DNA of 64,000 nt from Mycobacterium sp. 1164966.3 (GCF_001665395.1 NZ_LZSG01000034.1:149748-213747), one strand, 5' to 3'; shown: positions 18,561-27,944, counted from the first letter of the stretch. Numbers and translations are program-made. The notes: a model not told the origin generated them from the sequence alone.

Positions 18561-19378
18561 CCCAGATACATCGCAGGACCATTTCGGTGGACGGCCTGGT
18601 CACCAGCTACCTGGAGGCCGGTCACGGGGACCCGGTGGTGCTGCTGCACGGTGGCGAGTTCGGCGCGAGTGCCGAACTCGGCTGGGAACGGAATATCGCT
18701 GAACTCGCCGGATACTACCGGGTGCTGGCACCCGACCAACTCGGGTTCGGACAGTCGGCGAAGGTCATCGACTTCGTCGACGGGCGCGGAATGCGGATCC
18801 GGCATGTCGCCCGATTCTGCGAGCTGCTCGACATCGCCTCGGCGCATTTCGCCGGCAACTCGATGGGCGCCATCAACCTGCTGACCGACGCGACATCTGA
18901 TGCACCACAGCTGCCGGTTCGCAGCCTCGTGGTCATCTGCGGTGGCGGAGAGATCCAGCAAAACAAGCACTTTCGGGCGCTCCAGCAGTACGACGCGACG
19001 ATGCCGGCCATGCGGCGCATCGTCGAGGCGTTGTTCTACGACCCGCGCTATCCGGCCGACGACGAGTATGTGCGGCGCCGATATGAGTCCAGTACTGCGC
19101 CGGGCGCGTGGGAGGCGGTGGCCGCGGCCCGTTTTCGGCGCCCTGGCGCTCCCACGCCGTCGGTGTCGGCAACCGCGCGACCCTACGAGCGCATCGGCGT
19201 GCCCACGTTGGTCGTCGAGGGAGGGAACGACAAGCTCCTGCCCGCCGGTTGGGCCGCGCAGATCGCGAAGCAGATCGAAGGCGGGCGTTCAGTCGTTGTC
19301 GAGGACGCCGGCCACTGTCCGCAGATCGAGCAGCCCGGGACTGTCAACGAGTTGCTGCTGAACTTCCTGGCCCAGTAG
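18557..19378 (+). CDS. Alpha/beta hydrolase, meta-cleavage hydrolase-like
   Basis: 273 residues from GTG at 18557, overlapping the preceding TGA; a reading from 18224 would run through the cyclase gene and is rejected. HGGEFGAS (31-38), AGNSMGA with Ser102, an acidic GGNDK near 220 and DAGHCPQIE give the Ser-Asp-His triad. It resembles 2-hydroxy-6-oxo-dienoate hydrolases, as does the first gene of this operon, so two C-C or ester hydrolases bracket the pathway. Last gene of the operon; a family A hairpin follows 2 bases after the stop. Confidence 0.84.
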   Translation: MTQIHRRTISVDGLVTSYLEAGHGDPVVLLHGGEFGASAELGWERNIAELAGYYRVLAPDQLGFGQSAKVIDFVDGRGMRIRHVARFCELLDIASAHFAGNSMGAINLLTDATSDAPQLPVRSLVVICGGGEIQQNKHFRALQQYDATMPAMRRIVEALFYDPRYPADDEYVRRRYESSTAPGAWEAVAAARFRRPGAPTPSVSATARPYERIGVPTLVVEGGNDKLLPAGWAAQIAKQIEGGRSVVVEDAGHCPQIEQPGTVNELLLNFLAQ

Positions 19379-19380
19379 CC

Positions 19381-19437
19381 CGAGCAGACGCAAAATCCCC
19401 CATTTCGAGCTCCAAAAGGCGATTTTGCGTTTGCTCG
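19381..19437. repeat. Dispersed hairpin, family A, copy 2
   Basis: Arms CGAGCAGACGCAAAATC (19381-19397) and GATTTTGCGTTTGCTCG (19421-19437), pairing with one G-T wobble. It directly follows the last gene of the eight-gene operon. Bases 19438-19543, up to the acyltransferase gene, show no further gene; they must hold its promoter. Confidence 0.78.
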
Positions 19438-19543
19438 CGCTCTCCACCGTCTCATCCATCGGGAGACAGTCGGCCATAGCGCGACGCCGACGGCTACGTT
19501 CGCATCTGGTCGCGGATGAGCCGCGAATGAATGGAGCTCAGTG

Positions 19544-20938
19544 ATGAAGCGGCTATCCGGTATGGACGCGATGTTTTTGTCGATGGAAGGCGCCACCGCG
19601 TGGCCCCAGCACACACTGGGGCTGATGATCCTGGACCCCAGCTCGGTGCCGGGGTATGGCTTCGACACTCTGCGTAACCACGTCCAGCGCAGGCTGAAGT
19701 ACCTTCCGCAGTTCCGGCGCCGCATCCAGGAGGTGCCGTTTCGGCTGGACAGGCCGGTGTGGGTCGACGATCCCGACTTCCGGCTCGATGCGCACCTGCA
19801 TCGGGCGGCGTTGCCGTCGCCAGGCGGTTCCGCTGAACTCGCCGAGATTATCGGTGTAATACTCGCGCGGCCGCTGGACCGGCGTCTGCCACTGTGGGAA
19901 GGCTGGTATCTGGAAGGCCTCGAGGGCGGCCGGGTCGCTTTTGTTGCCAAGACCCATCACGCAATGGTCGACGGAGTTTCGGGGGCCGGCCTCTCAGACG
20001 TATTGTGCGACCTGACACCCGACGCATCTCTGCCGGTAACGGAAAACCCTGACGGCCAAGCTGCGCCGCGCCGATCAAGCGTCGAGCTGCTGGCCCGGGG
20101 AGCCCTGACTGCGGCGGTGTCGCCACCCAAGCTCGCGCAATTCCTGCGCCAGACAGTGAGTGGCGCGGTCACCACGATCAGCCATCTGCGCCGGCCCGAG
20201 CCGCCCCCGCGGCCACTCAGTGCGCCGCGCGTTTCGTTCAACGGGGCCCTCGGTCCGCGCCGCAGATTCGCCTACTGTTCTTTGGCTTTGGACGACGTCA
20301 AGCATGTGAAGAATCACTTCGGCGTCAAGGTCAACGACGTGATCCTCACCGTCGTCGGCGGGGCGATTCGTGACTACTTGGTCAAGCGCGACGCACTCCC
20401 GCAGCGCCCGCTGCTCGCCACCGTCCCCATGTCCACCCGCTCGCCCGAGGACGTGGAACTCGGCAACCTGGTGCATCCGATGGTCGCATCGCTGGCCACC
20501 GACATCGACGACCCGGTAGCCAGGCTGACGGCGATTCATCGCGGCATGAACAGCGCGAAAGACCTGGCCGAAGCTCTGACGAAGAAACAAACCGTCGGAC
20601 TGACCGACATCGCGCCGCCAATGTTGTTCGGCGCCCTGCTACGCGTCTACCAGGCGGCGAACCTCGAACAACGAATGCCGTTGAACACCAACCTGATCGT
20701 GTCCAACGTCCCGGGCCCGCCGTCACAACTGTTCCTGGCCGGTGCGCGCATCGAGCACATCTTCCCGGTGGGGCCACTGGCGGTCGGAATGGGCATGAAT
20801 GTGACGGTGTTCAGCTACGGCGATCATGTCGACGTCGGCGTTCAGGTCGACCCCGAATTGGTCGACGACGCATGGGAACTCGTGTCCCACGCCGCCGCGG
20901 AGCTCGATCGGCTGGTGGCGGCGACGGCCGACAACTGA
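19544..20938 (+). CDS. WS/DGAT-family acyltransferase
   Basis: 464 residues. HHAMVDG at 138-144 is the HHxxxDG active site of wax ester synthase/diacylglycerol acyltransferases, and NLIVSNVPGP is the conserved C-terminal domain motif. The family esterifies acyl-CoA with diacylglycerol or long alcohols to make storage lipid. I prefer ATG at 19544, seven bases after GGAG, over the adjacent GTG at 19541. It leads an operon with a SnoaL-like protein, an acyl-CoA ligase and a KstD-like dehydrogenase, an unusual setting for storage-lipid synthesis, so a different acyl acceptor is possible. Confidence 0.9.
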   Translation: MKRLSGMDAMFLSMEGATAWPQHTLGLMILDPSSVPGYGFDTLRNHVQRRLKYLPQFRRRIQEVPFRLDRPVWVDDPDFRLDAHLHRAALPSPGGSAELAEIIGVILARPLDRRLPLWEGWYLEGLEGGRVAFVAKTHHAMVDGVSGAGLSDVLCDLTPDASLPVTENPDGQAAPRRSSVELLARGALTAAVSPPKLAQFLRQTVSGAVTTISHLRRPEPPPRPLSAPRVSFNGALGPRRRFAYCSLALDDVKHVKNHFGVKVNDVILTVVGGAIRDYLVKRDALPQRPLLATVPMSTRSPEDVELGNLVHPMVASLATDIDDPVARLTAIHRGMNSAKDLAEALTKKQTVGLTDIAPPMLFGALLRVYQAANLEQRMPLNTNLIVSNVPGPPSQLFLAGARIEHIFPVGPLAVGMGMNVTVFSYGDHVDVGVQVDPELVDDAWELVSHAAAELDRLVAATADN

Positions 20939-20973
20939 CTATCCACTTCTCACGCAACCCGAAGGAGCAGCGC

Positions 20974-21525
20974 ATGGCAGTAATCGACTCCACCCGGACC
21001 TGGCAGCCGCTGGAGAAACGGCTGGCGGACACCACGGACGAACGCAAGCGTGTCGTCCTCAACGCCGTGATCGAACACATGAAGGCCGAAGCCGCACCGG
21101 ATTTCGGACGACTCATGGCCACCTTGTCTCCGCACCCCGACTACCACTTCTGGGGCGCAGAAGGGGATTTCGGCCCGAAGACCACCGAGGGTGTGCGGGA
21201 GTACTACACCCATTTTCTGGCCACCAGGACCAACATCCTCGAATACGAGGTCCAGCGGCTCGTGGTCGACGACCACTGCCTGGTCACCGAGGGCTTGCTC
21301 AAGCAGATCTATCCGGGCGCCGAAGCGGTGCGCTTGGGCATTCCCGTCGACGACGCCGATGCCGACTACCTGATCGTCTTCCGACAGCTGCTGCTGTGGC
21401 CGGTCGATGAGAACGGGCTGATCCAAGGGGAGGACTCCTACAATCCAGGGGTGGTCAGCATCACCAAACTCTCCCGCGACGACCTGCCGCAGCAGTACGC
21501 CGATCTCGTGTACCCGCCCACCTGA
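20974..21525 (+). CDS. SnoaL/NTF2-like protein
   Basis: 183 residues from ATG preceded by GAAGGAG with six bases spacing; a reading from 20872 overlaps the acyltransferase and is rejected. The pattern of an N-terminal helix followed by HPDYHFWG, VREYYTHFL and VVDDHCLVTEG fits the cone-shaped NTF2 fold used by hydratases, isomerases and hydroxylase helpers. It has no conserved catalytic residue that I can assign. The ligase gene begins one base after its stop. Confidence 0.72.
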   Translation: MAVIDSTRTWQPLEKRLADTTDERKRVVLNAVIEHMKAEAAPDFGRLMATLSPHPDYHFWGAEGDFGPKTTEGVREYYTHFLATRTNILEYEVQRLVVDDHCLVTEGLLKQIYPGAEAVRLGIPVDDADADYLIVFRQLLLWPVDENGLIQGEDSYNPGVVSITKLSRDDLPQQYADLVYPPT

Positions 21526-21526
21526 C

Positions 21527-23179
21527 ATGCGCGGTGACATCGCGGCCATGCTGCTCGATCGTCTCGGCGACGAGCATCTCGGGCTGCGCACCCGCGAACG
21601 GGATTGGACCTGGGACAACGTGGTTCGCGAATCGGCCGCGCGCGGGGCGCTGGCCCAGTCACAGCGACGAGCCGGGCCGTTCCATATCGGCTTGCTGCTG
21701 GACAACGTGCCCGACTTCCTGTTCTGGCTGGGCGGTGCCGCGCTGGCCGGTGCGACGGTCGTCGGCATCAACCCCACCCGTGGGGCTGAAGACCTGGCCG
21801 CAGAAGTTCGCCATGCAGACTGTCAATTGATCGTCACCGACTCCGCGGGCGTGGAGCGGCTGCGCTGCCTGGACCTCGGACTGGAGCCGGACCGATTCTT
21901 GAACATCGACGATCCAGGCTACGGTCGGCTTCTCGATGCGAATCATGTGGAACCCGCGATTCCTGTTGGTGTCGGCGAGGATTCGCTACTGCTGTTGTTG
22001 TTCACCTCGGGCACGACGGGGTCGTCGAAGGCGGTCAAGTGCAGCCAGGGCCGGCTGGCCCGGATTGCATATGCGGCGAGCGAGAAGTTCGGTCACCATC
22101 GCCACGACGTGGAGTACTGCTGCATGCCGTTGTTTCACGGCAACGCGATCATGGCGCTGTGGGCGCCGGCGTTGGCCAACGGGGCCACCGTATGCTTGGC
22201 CCCGACGTTCTCGGCGTCGCGGTTTCTGCCGGATGTGCGGTACTTCGGCGCGACATTCTTCACCTACGTCGGCAAGGCGCTCGCCTATCTGATGGCCACA
22301 CCGGAGCAGCCGGACGACTTCGACAACCCACTGGTGCGCGGTTTCGGCACCGAGGCCTCACCTGACGACCAGAGCGAGTTTCGCCGCCGCTTCGGGGCAG
22401 AGCTGTTCGAGGGCTACGGGTCCAGCGAGGGCGGAGCGGTGGTGGCGCGCGATCCCGCGGCACCGCCCGGCGCGCTGGGCCGCCCAGCACATGCCGGCGT
22501 GGCCGTGGTAGACCCGGAGACGTTACAAGACTGTGCGCCAGCAGTTCTCGACGAGCATGGGCGAGTATGCAACCCCGACGAGGCCGTCGGCGAGATCGTC
22601 GACAAATACGGCAGCCGTGACTTCGAGGGCTACTGGCGTAACGACGCCGCCGACGCCGAACGCATCCGCAACGGCTGGTACTGGACCGGGGATCTCGGCT
22701 ACCTCGACTCGGCGGGCTTCATGTACTTCGCCGGGCGGCGTGGCGACTGGATCCGCGTCGACGGCGAGAACATCTCCGCGTTGGCCATCGAGCACGTCCT
22801 GCGCCGCCACCCGAGGGTGGTCGCTGCCGGGGTATACGCCGTTCCGGACCCGCGCTCAGGCGACCAGGTGATGGCAGCCATCGAGGTCGCCGACCCCGAG
22901 CAGTTCGACGCCGGCGAGTTGGCCGGCTACCTTTCTGAGCAGGACAACTTGGGGCGCAAGGGGTTTCCACGCTTTCTGCGGATATCCGCGAACCTGCCGG
23001 TGACCGGTTCGAACAAGGTGCTGAAGCGCGAGCTGCAGCGGCAGCGTTGGCATACCGGTGAGCCGGTGTATCGGTGGACAGGACGCGGCGGAGCGCCCGT
23101 CTACCATCGGATGACTATTGACGAAAAGCGATCCCTCGACGCAGAGTTCGCGCGCCACGGACAGCAGCGTTACACGTAG
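21527..23179 (+). CDS. Acyl-CoA ligase, AMP-forming (FadD-like)
   Basis: 550 residues, full length. TSGTTGSSK (160-168) is the phosphate loop; YGSSEGG, YWTGDLGYLDSAGFMYFAGR, WIRVDGENIS and VTGSNKVLKREL are the further adenylation motifs, the last with the catalytic Lys. GSN in place of the usual TG(T/K) before that Lys resembles the FadD17 group and fatty-acid transport-type ligases. Between the SnoaL-like and KstD-like genes with gaps of 1 and 10 bases, so it probably activates the acid side chain of a cyclic substrate. Confidence 0.9.
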   Translation: MRGDIAAMLLDRLGDEHLGLRTRERDWTWDNVVRESAARGALAQSQRRAGPFHIGLLLDNVPDFLFWLGGAALAGATVVGINPTRGAEDLAAEVRHADCQLIVTDSAGVERLRCLDLGLEPDRFLNIDDPGYGRLLDANHVEPAIPVGVGEDSLLLLLFTSGTTGSSKAVKCSQGRLARIAYAASEKFGHHRHDVEYCCMPLFHGNAIMALWAPALANGATVCLAPTFSASRFLPDVRYFGATFFTYVGKALAYLMATPEQPDDFDNPLVRGFGTEASPDDQSEFRRRFGAELFEGYGSSEGGAVVARDPAAPPGALGRPAHAGVAVVDPETLQDCAPAVLDEHGRVCNPDEAVGEIVDKYGSRDFEGYWRNDAADAERIRNGWYWTGDLGYLDSAGFMYFAGRRGDWIRVDGENISALAIEHVLRRHPRVVAAGVYAVPDPRSGDQVMAAIEVADPEQFDAGELAGYLSEQDNLGRKGFPRFLRISANLPVTGSNKVLKRELQRQRWHTGEPVYRWTGRGGAPVYHRMTIDEKRSLDAEFARHGQQRYT

Positions 23180-23189
23180 GAGTACCAGG

Positions 23190-24749
23190 GTGATTCGATG
23201 GGACGAAGAGTGCGACGTGCTGGTGGCCGGCTCCGGTGCCGGCGGCGTCACCGGAGCGTACACGGCGGCACGCGAGGGACTCGATGTGCTGCTGGTTGAG
23301 GCGACCGACAAATTCGGTGGTACCACCGCATACTCCGGAGGCGGCGGGGTGTGGTTCCCGTGCAACCCGGTGCTCATGCGCGCCGGCATCGACGACACGA
23401 TCGAGGACGCGCTGGAGTACTACCACGCGGTGGTCGGTGACCGCACCCCCTACGAACTGCAAGAAACCTACGTCCGCGGAGGTGCCCCGCTGATCGAGTA
23501 CCTCGAGGCCGACGAGGTACTCAAATTCGAAATACTGCCGTGGCCGGACTATTTCGGCAAAGCACCGAAGGCTCGGTTGGATGGCCGACGGCACATTGCC
23601 GTGCGACCGCTTCGGGTTTCGAAGGCTCCCGAACTGCGCGAGGTGATACGTGGTCCGTTGGATACCGACCGGCTCGGGGCGCCGGTGCCCGACGAGTACT
23701 TCATCGGAGGGCGCGCCCTGATCGCCCGGTTCCTCAAGGCGACAGCGCGATATCCGGCGGCGGCAATGCGCCTGAACACCGCGCTGGTCCAGCTACTGGT
23801 CGGCGCCGAAAGCGACTCGGTCGTCGGCGCGATCGTCGAGACCGACGGACAGCACCGCGCAATACGTACCCGCCGCGGTGTGCTTTTGGCCGCCGGCGGA
23901 TTCGAGGGCAACGACGAGCTCCGCCGGCAATACGGCGTGCCCGGACGGGCACGGGACACGATGGGCCCGTGGGGAAATCGCGGGCAGGCGCATGAGGCGG
24001 CCATCGCGATCGGTGCGGACACCGATCTGATGGACCAGGCTTGGTGGTCGCCGGGCCTGACGCATCCCGATGGTCGTTCCGCGTTCGCGCTGTGGTTCAC
24101 CGGCGGGATTTTCGTCAAGCAGGACGGTAAGCGGTTCGTCAACGAGTCCGCCGCATACGACCGGATTGGCCGCGTCGTCGTCGAGCAATTGCAGGCTGGG
24201 TCAATTACGTTGCCGTATTGGATGATCTACGACGACAAGGAAGGTCAGGCGCCGCCGGTCAAGGCGCCTAACGTGTCGATAGTAGAGCCGGAAAAGTATG
24301 TGGCCGCCGGGCTTTGGCACACCGGTGACACACTGGACGAGCTGGCCCGCAAAATCGGTGTGCCGCCGGCGAACTTGATCGCAACAGTCACCCGTTTCAA
24401 CGAGTTCGTTGCCAACGGCAGGGACGAGGACTTCGGTCGCGGCGACGAGGCCTACGACCGCGCGTTCTCCGGCGGGAAATCGCCGCTCGTCGCGATCGAC
24501 CAGGGGCCGTTCCACGCGGCCGCGTTCGGCCTTTCCGACCTCGGCACCAAGGGCGGACTGCGCACCGACACCGCCGCCCGCGTCCTGGACACGTCCGGCA
24601 ATCCGATCCCAGGCCTGTACGCGGCTGGCAATACGATGGCCGCGCCAAGTGGAACCGCTTACCCGGCGGGCGGCACCCCGATCGGCACCAGCATGCTGTT
24701 CAGCCACTTGGCCGCGAAAGACATGGCGAGCAGACGCAAAATCCCCTAA
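23190..24749 (+). CDS. FAD-dependent dehydrogenase, KstD-like
   Basis: 519 residues from GTG at 23190, eight bases after TAGGAG; a reading from 23118 overlaps the ligase. VAGSGAGGVTGAYTA (FAD), FGGTTAYSGGGG, QDGKRFVNESAAY and GTAYPAGGTPIGTSM are KstD-family motifs. The last eight residues, MASRRKIP, and the stop codon lie in or at the edge of family A hairpin copy 3, so the repeat has shaped the C-terminus. The stop overlaps the stop of the converging acyltransferase by two codon-offset bases. Third KstD-like protein in the window. Confidence 0.87.
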   Translation: MIRWDEECDVLVAGSGAGGVTGAYTAAREGLDVLLVEATDKFGGTTAYSGGGGVWFPCNPVLMRAGIDDTIEDALEYYHAVVGDRTPYELQETYVRGGAPLIEYLEADEVLKFEILPWPDYFGKAPKARLDGRRHIAVRPLRVSKAPELREVIRGPLDTDRLGAPVPDEYFIGGRALIARFLKATARYPAAAMRLNTALVQLLVGAESDSVVGAIVETDGQHRAIRTRRGVLLAAGGFEGNDELRRQYGVPGRARDTMGPWGNRGQAHEAAIAIGADTDLMDQAWWSPGLTHPDGRSAFALWFTGGIFVKQDGKRFVNESAAYDRIGRVVVEQLQAGSITLPYWMIYDDKEGQAPPVKAPNVSIVEPEKYVAAGLWHTGDTLDELARKIGVPPANLIATVTRFNEFVANGRDEDFGRGDEAYDRAFSGGKSPLVAIDQGPFHAAAFGLSDLGTKGGLRTDTAARVLDTSGNPIPGLYAAGNTMAAPSGTAYPAGGTPIGTSMLFSHLAAKDMASRRKIP

Positions 24750-24785
24750 TTCCGGCCCGAAATGGGCGCTTTTGCGTCTGCTCGC
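24726..24785. repeat. Dispersed hairpin, family A, copy 3, inside two coding ends
   Basis: Perfect 16-bp arms GCGAGCAGACGCAAAA (24726-24741) and TTTTGCGTCTGCTCGC (24770-24785). The loop holds the stop codons of both converging genes: TAA at 24747-24749 on plus and TAG at 24748-24746 on minus. The repeat therefore encodes the C-terminal residues of a KstD-like protein and of a WS/DGAT. Confidence 0.85.
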
Positions 24786-26170
24786 CGAGGCTGCTGCGCC
24801 CGTGCGGCCAGTTCGTCGAGCGCCCGGGAGATCCCGTCGGCGAGTTCCCAGATGTCGGGCACATGGTCACTGCATGCCTGCATGCCGATCGTCATGTCGC
24901 TGCCGTAGCTCCAGCCGGTGAAGTTCAGCCCGTACGGATAGACGATCGGGCCCACCGAGATCAGCTTCTCGATCGGCGCGCCGGCGAAGTACAAACGGGT
25001 CTTAGGGCCAGGGACGTTCGATGCGATCAGGCTGTAGGTGGGTCGCTTCTTTGTCGCCGCCCCGACGATCGGTAGGGCCCGCCCGTAGAACCAGAACAGC
25101 GGCCAGTACTCCATCCAGTCACCGAAAAGCCACAGGTCGCGCTCGTCGTGTACCGCCCTGGCGGCCTTCGTATTGGCCGAAATCCGTTGCAGCCGTTCCA
25201 CCGGGTCGGCGACATCGGTGGCAAGCGAGGTATACCAGGTGGTCACCTGATTACCCCAGTCCACTTCCGCACCGGGCCGCCGAACCGCCACGGGCACGAC
25301 GGCGGACAACGATTCGGCGGTCAGCTCACCGTGACGGTCTAGGTATGACCGGACGGCACCGCTGCATGCCGCCAGATACACGTCGTTGACTGTTACACCG
25401 AACGCGGTTTTGATCTGCTTGATCATGTCGAGATCGCAAGTGAGGTAAGCGAACTCGCGGCGGCCGGTGAATGGCGCATTGAACCGGGCGGTCGGTGCGG
25501 CGAACGCTTCGGCGAAGCCGGGCCGACCGGCCTTGCGGCGCGCGCGAACCGTCTTGACGGTGCGACCGGAGCGGGCCAGCACGCCGGGGAACTTCGCCGC
25601 GGCCGCAGCTTGATGCTTCAACACGGTCCGGTACCAGGCCGCAGCGTTCGGGCGTCGTTCGTCGACCAGTGAGCCCGCGGGTGTGGGCAGCGGTTCGGAA
25701 GGATCGGAGCTGAAGATGCTTTCGAGTAGCCGCAGCGACGCCATGCCGTCGGCGAGGGCGTGATGAAGCTTCAGCACCAACGCAATTCGGCCATCGGCGA
25801 GTCCGTCGACGTACCACAGTTCCCACGAGGGATGCTCGCGGTCGAGCGCGCCCATATTGATCTTGCCGATCTCCGCCGACAGTTCCCGATCGCCACCGGG
25901 CGCTGCCGCGGTCGCGTGCTTGATGTGGTGATCGAGGTCGATCCGGGGACGCTCGATCCACCAGGGCCGGCCCATGCGGGTTTGCAACAGCTGCCAGCGC
26001 AATGGCTCGACCCGTTCGACCATGGCCGGGACGGCCGCGCGGACGACATCGAAGGTGAGCGGTTGGTGTGCCGCGGCCGGGTCGAGCACGACAGCCTTGA
26101 TGGTGTGTTGGGGCTGGGTGGTCTTCTCCTGTTTGAGAAACAAGTTGTCGACACCAGTAAGACGTCGCAT
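24746..26170 (-). CDS. WS/DGAT-family acyltransferase
   Basis: 474 residues from ATG at 26170, which follows GGAGGT at ideal spacing; the longer reading to 26260 is rejected on that ground. HHALADG (136-142) is the active site, with ASNVPGPKTRLYFAG in the C-terminal domain. Enzymes of this family form wax esters or triacylglycerol. It differs clearly from the copy at 19544. The last residues (ADAKAPISGRN) are encoded by hairpin copy 3. Divergent from a ligase-esterase-SDR operon across a 121-bp gap in which I see no strong palindrome. Confidence 0.9.
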   Translation of the reverse strand: MRRLTGVDNLFLKQEKTTQPQHTIKAVVLDPAAAHQPLTFDVVRAAVPAMVERVEPLRWQLLQTRMGRPWWIERPRIDLDHHIKHATAAAPGGDRELSAEIGKINMGALDREHPSWELWYVDGLADGRIALVLKLHHALADGMASLRLLESIFSSDPSEPLPTPAGSLVDERRPNAAAWYRTVLKHQAAAAAKFPGVLARSGRTVKTVRARRKAGRPGFAEAFAAPTARFNAPFTGRREFAYLTCDLDMIKQIKTAFGVTVNDVYLAACSGAVRSYLDRHGELTAESLSAVVPVAVRRPGAEVDWGNQVTTWYTSLATDVADPVERLQRISANTKAARAVHDERDLWLFGDWMEYWPLFWFYGRALPIVGAATKKRPTYSLIASNVPGPKTRLYFAGAPIEKLISVGPIVYPYGLNFTGWSYGSDMTIGMQACSDHVPDIWELADGISRALDELAARAQQPRRADAKAPISGRN

Positions 26171-26291
26171 CCGGCCACCTCCAATTCGTTCAGTGACAGA
26201 CAACCGGGTTCGGGATGCTGTGGCGGCATGAAATCCCGATGACCGGGAAGGTACACCCAACCGGCGCCGTTGCGCTCATACCGTAGCGACC

Positions 26292-27944
26292 GTGAAGAGA
26301 TGGACCGATCAGTTGGCGCTGGGTCGCGCCCGCCAGAAGATGGACAACCTGGCCGTGACAATGCAGAGCCTTCGGGTGCTCCGCGAGTCCGGCCTGTCCG
26401 GCGGCCCGCGCGAGGGACTGCGATCCTTCCTGTCCGCCAAGAAGTATGGGCCGTTCGCCGGAGTCGTCGAAAGCGCTGCGCATCGGAATCCCAACCAGGT
26501 GGCGATCACCGACGATGCCGGCGACGTGACGTTCGCCCAACTGAATCGGCGAGTGAACGCCTTGGCGCGGGCATGGTCGCGGGCGGGAATGGGCTCGGGC
26601 ACCACGATCGCTGCGCTGTGCCGCGACCACCGCAACCTCATCGTGGTCATCGCCGCGGCGAGCAAGGCGGGGGCACGCCTGGTGCTGATGAACACCGGAT
26701 TCGCGAAGCCGCAACTGGCTGATGTTGTTCGCCGCGAAGGTATCTCGGTGCTGGTACACGACTACGAGTTCAGCGGTCTGCTGGACGCGGTCGACCCGTC
26801 GATCCACAGATTGTTGTCCGATCCCTGGCCCATCCCGGACATCACCGCCGACACCCTGGAACGGCTGGTCTGCTCGACTTCTGATGCGCCCGTGAAGGCA
26901 CCCGCAAAACCTGGCGGGTTGACCCTGCTGACCAGCGGGACTTCCGGTACCCCCAAGGGTGCGCCGCGTGAGAAATCCTCCCCGCTGTTTTCCGCCCAGC
27001 TCCTGGACCGGGTGCCGCGGCGGCGCGGCGGAACGTGCTATGTGGCCGCGCCGGTGTTCCACGGCACGGGGCTGGGTCAGGCGGTGTTGTCGTTGGCGCT
27101 GGGCAATCGGTTGGTGCTGCGCCGTAAGTTCGTTCCCGAGGAGGCGCTGCGCGCCGTCCAGGACTATTGCTGCGACGTGCTGGTGGTGGTTCCAACGATG
27201 CTGCAGCGCATTTTGGCGTTGTCGGATGATGTCCTGGCGAAGTACGACACCTCCTCGCTGCGAATCGTTTTCGCGTCCGGCTCGGCGATGGCACCCGACC
27301 TCGTCAACCGCGCGATGGACCGATTCGGGCCGGTGCTCTACAACCTGTACGGCTCGACCGAACTCGCGGTGATGACCGTCGCCATGCCGGAGGACCTCGC
27401 GCACGATCCGGCGACTGCGGGCAGGCCTCCGGTCGGGTGCCGTATCGCGCTGTTCGACGACGCGGGCAACCCGGTCACCACGCCCGGCACCGTCGGCCGC
27501 ATCTTCGCCGGCAACATGTTGACATTCGGTGCCTACACCGACGGCCGGACGAAGGAAGTCATCGACGGTCTGCTCAGCAGCGGGGACGTGGGCCATTTCG
27601 ATACCACCGGTCGGCTCTACGTGGACGGCCGCGACGATGACATGATCATCAGCGGAGGCGAAAATGTTTATCCGCTGGAGGTGGAAAACTTGATCGGTGC
27701 CTATCCCGACGTCGACGAGGTCGCCGTCGTCGGAGTCTGCGACCCGGACTTCGGGCAACGGCTCAAGGCGTACGTGGTGCTCTCCGAAGGCGCTTCGGTC
27801 GGCGCCGACGACATCAAGGATTACGTGCGCGCCAATCTCGCCCGGTACAAGGTGCCCCGCGAAGTGGAATTCCGGGAAGAACTGCCGCGCAACGCGACCG
27901 GCAAGCTGCTCCGCAGCCGGCTCGAACAGAAGGCGGACACGTGA
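26292..27944 (+). CDS. Acyl-CoA ligase, AMP-forming (FadD12-like)
   Basis: 550 residues. TSGTSGTPK (214-222), YGSTELAV, GRDDDMIISGGENVYPLEVE and PRNATGKLLRS are standard adenylation motifs. The roughly 50-residue N-terminal extension with MKRWTDQLAL and the SGGP segment recalls the FadD12 group of mycobacterial ligases. GTG start. A 4-base overlap couples it to the esterase gene; together with two SDRs it forms an operon divergent from a WS/DGAT. Likely activates a long or branched acid; specificity not readable. Confidence 0.88.
   Translation: MKRWTDQLALGRARQKMDNLAVTMQSLRVLRESGLSGGPREGLRSFLSAKKYGPFAGVVESAAHRNPNQVAITDDAGDVTFAQLNRRVNALARAWSRAGMGSGTTIAALCRDHRNLIVVIAAASKAGARLVLMNTGFAKPQLADVVRREGISVLVHDYEFSGLLDAVDPSIHRLLSDPWPIPDITADTLERLVCSTSDAPVKAPAKPGGLTLLTSGTSGTPKGAPREKSSPLFSAQLLDRVPRRRGGTCYVAAPVFHGTGLGQAVLSLALGNRLVLRRKFVPEEALRAVQDYCCDVLVVVPTMLQRILALSDDVLAKYDTSSLRIVFASGSAMAPDLVNRAMDRFGPVLYNLYGSTELAVMTVAMPEDLAHDPATAGRPPVGCRIALFDDAGNPVTTPGTVGRIFAGNMLTFGAYTDGRTKEVIDGLLSSGDVGHFDTTGRLYVDGRDDDMIISGGENVYPLEVENLIGAYPDVDEVAVVGVCDPDFGQRLKAYVVLSEGASVGADDIKDYVRANLARYKVPREVEFREELPRNATGKLLRSRLEQKADT

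Noticed and set aside
7880..24749. Assigning kstD as gene symbol to the three KstD-like proteins
   Set aside because: The fold is shared with fumarate and urocanate reductases, and no steroid core genes (hsa, kshA/B, chs) are present to fix the function.
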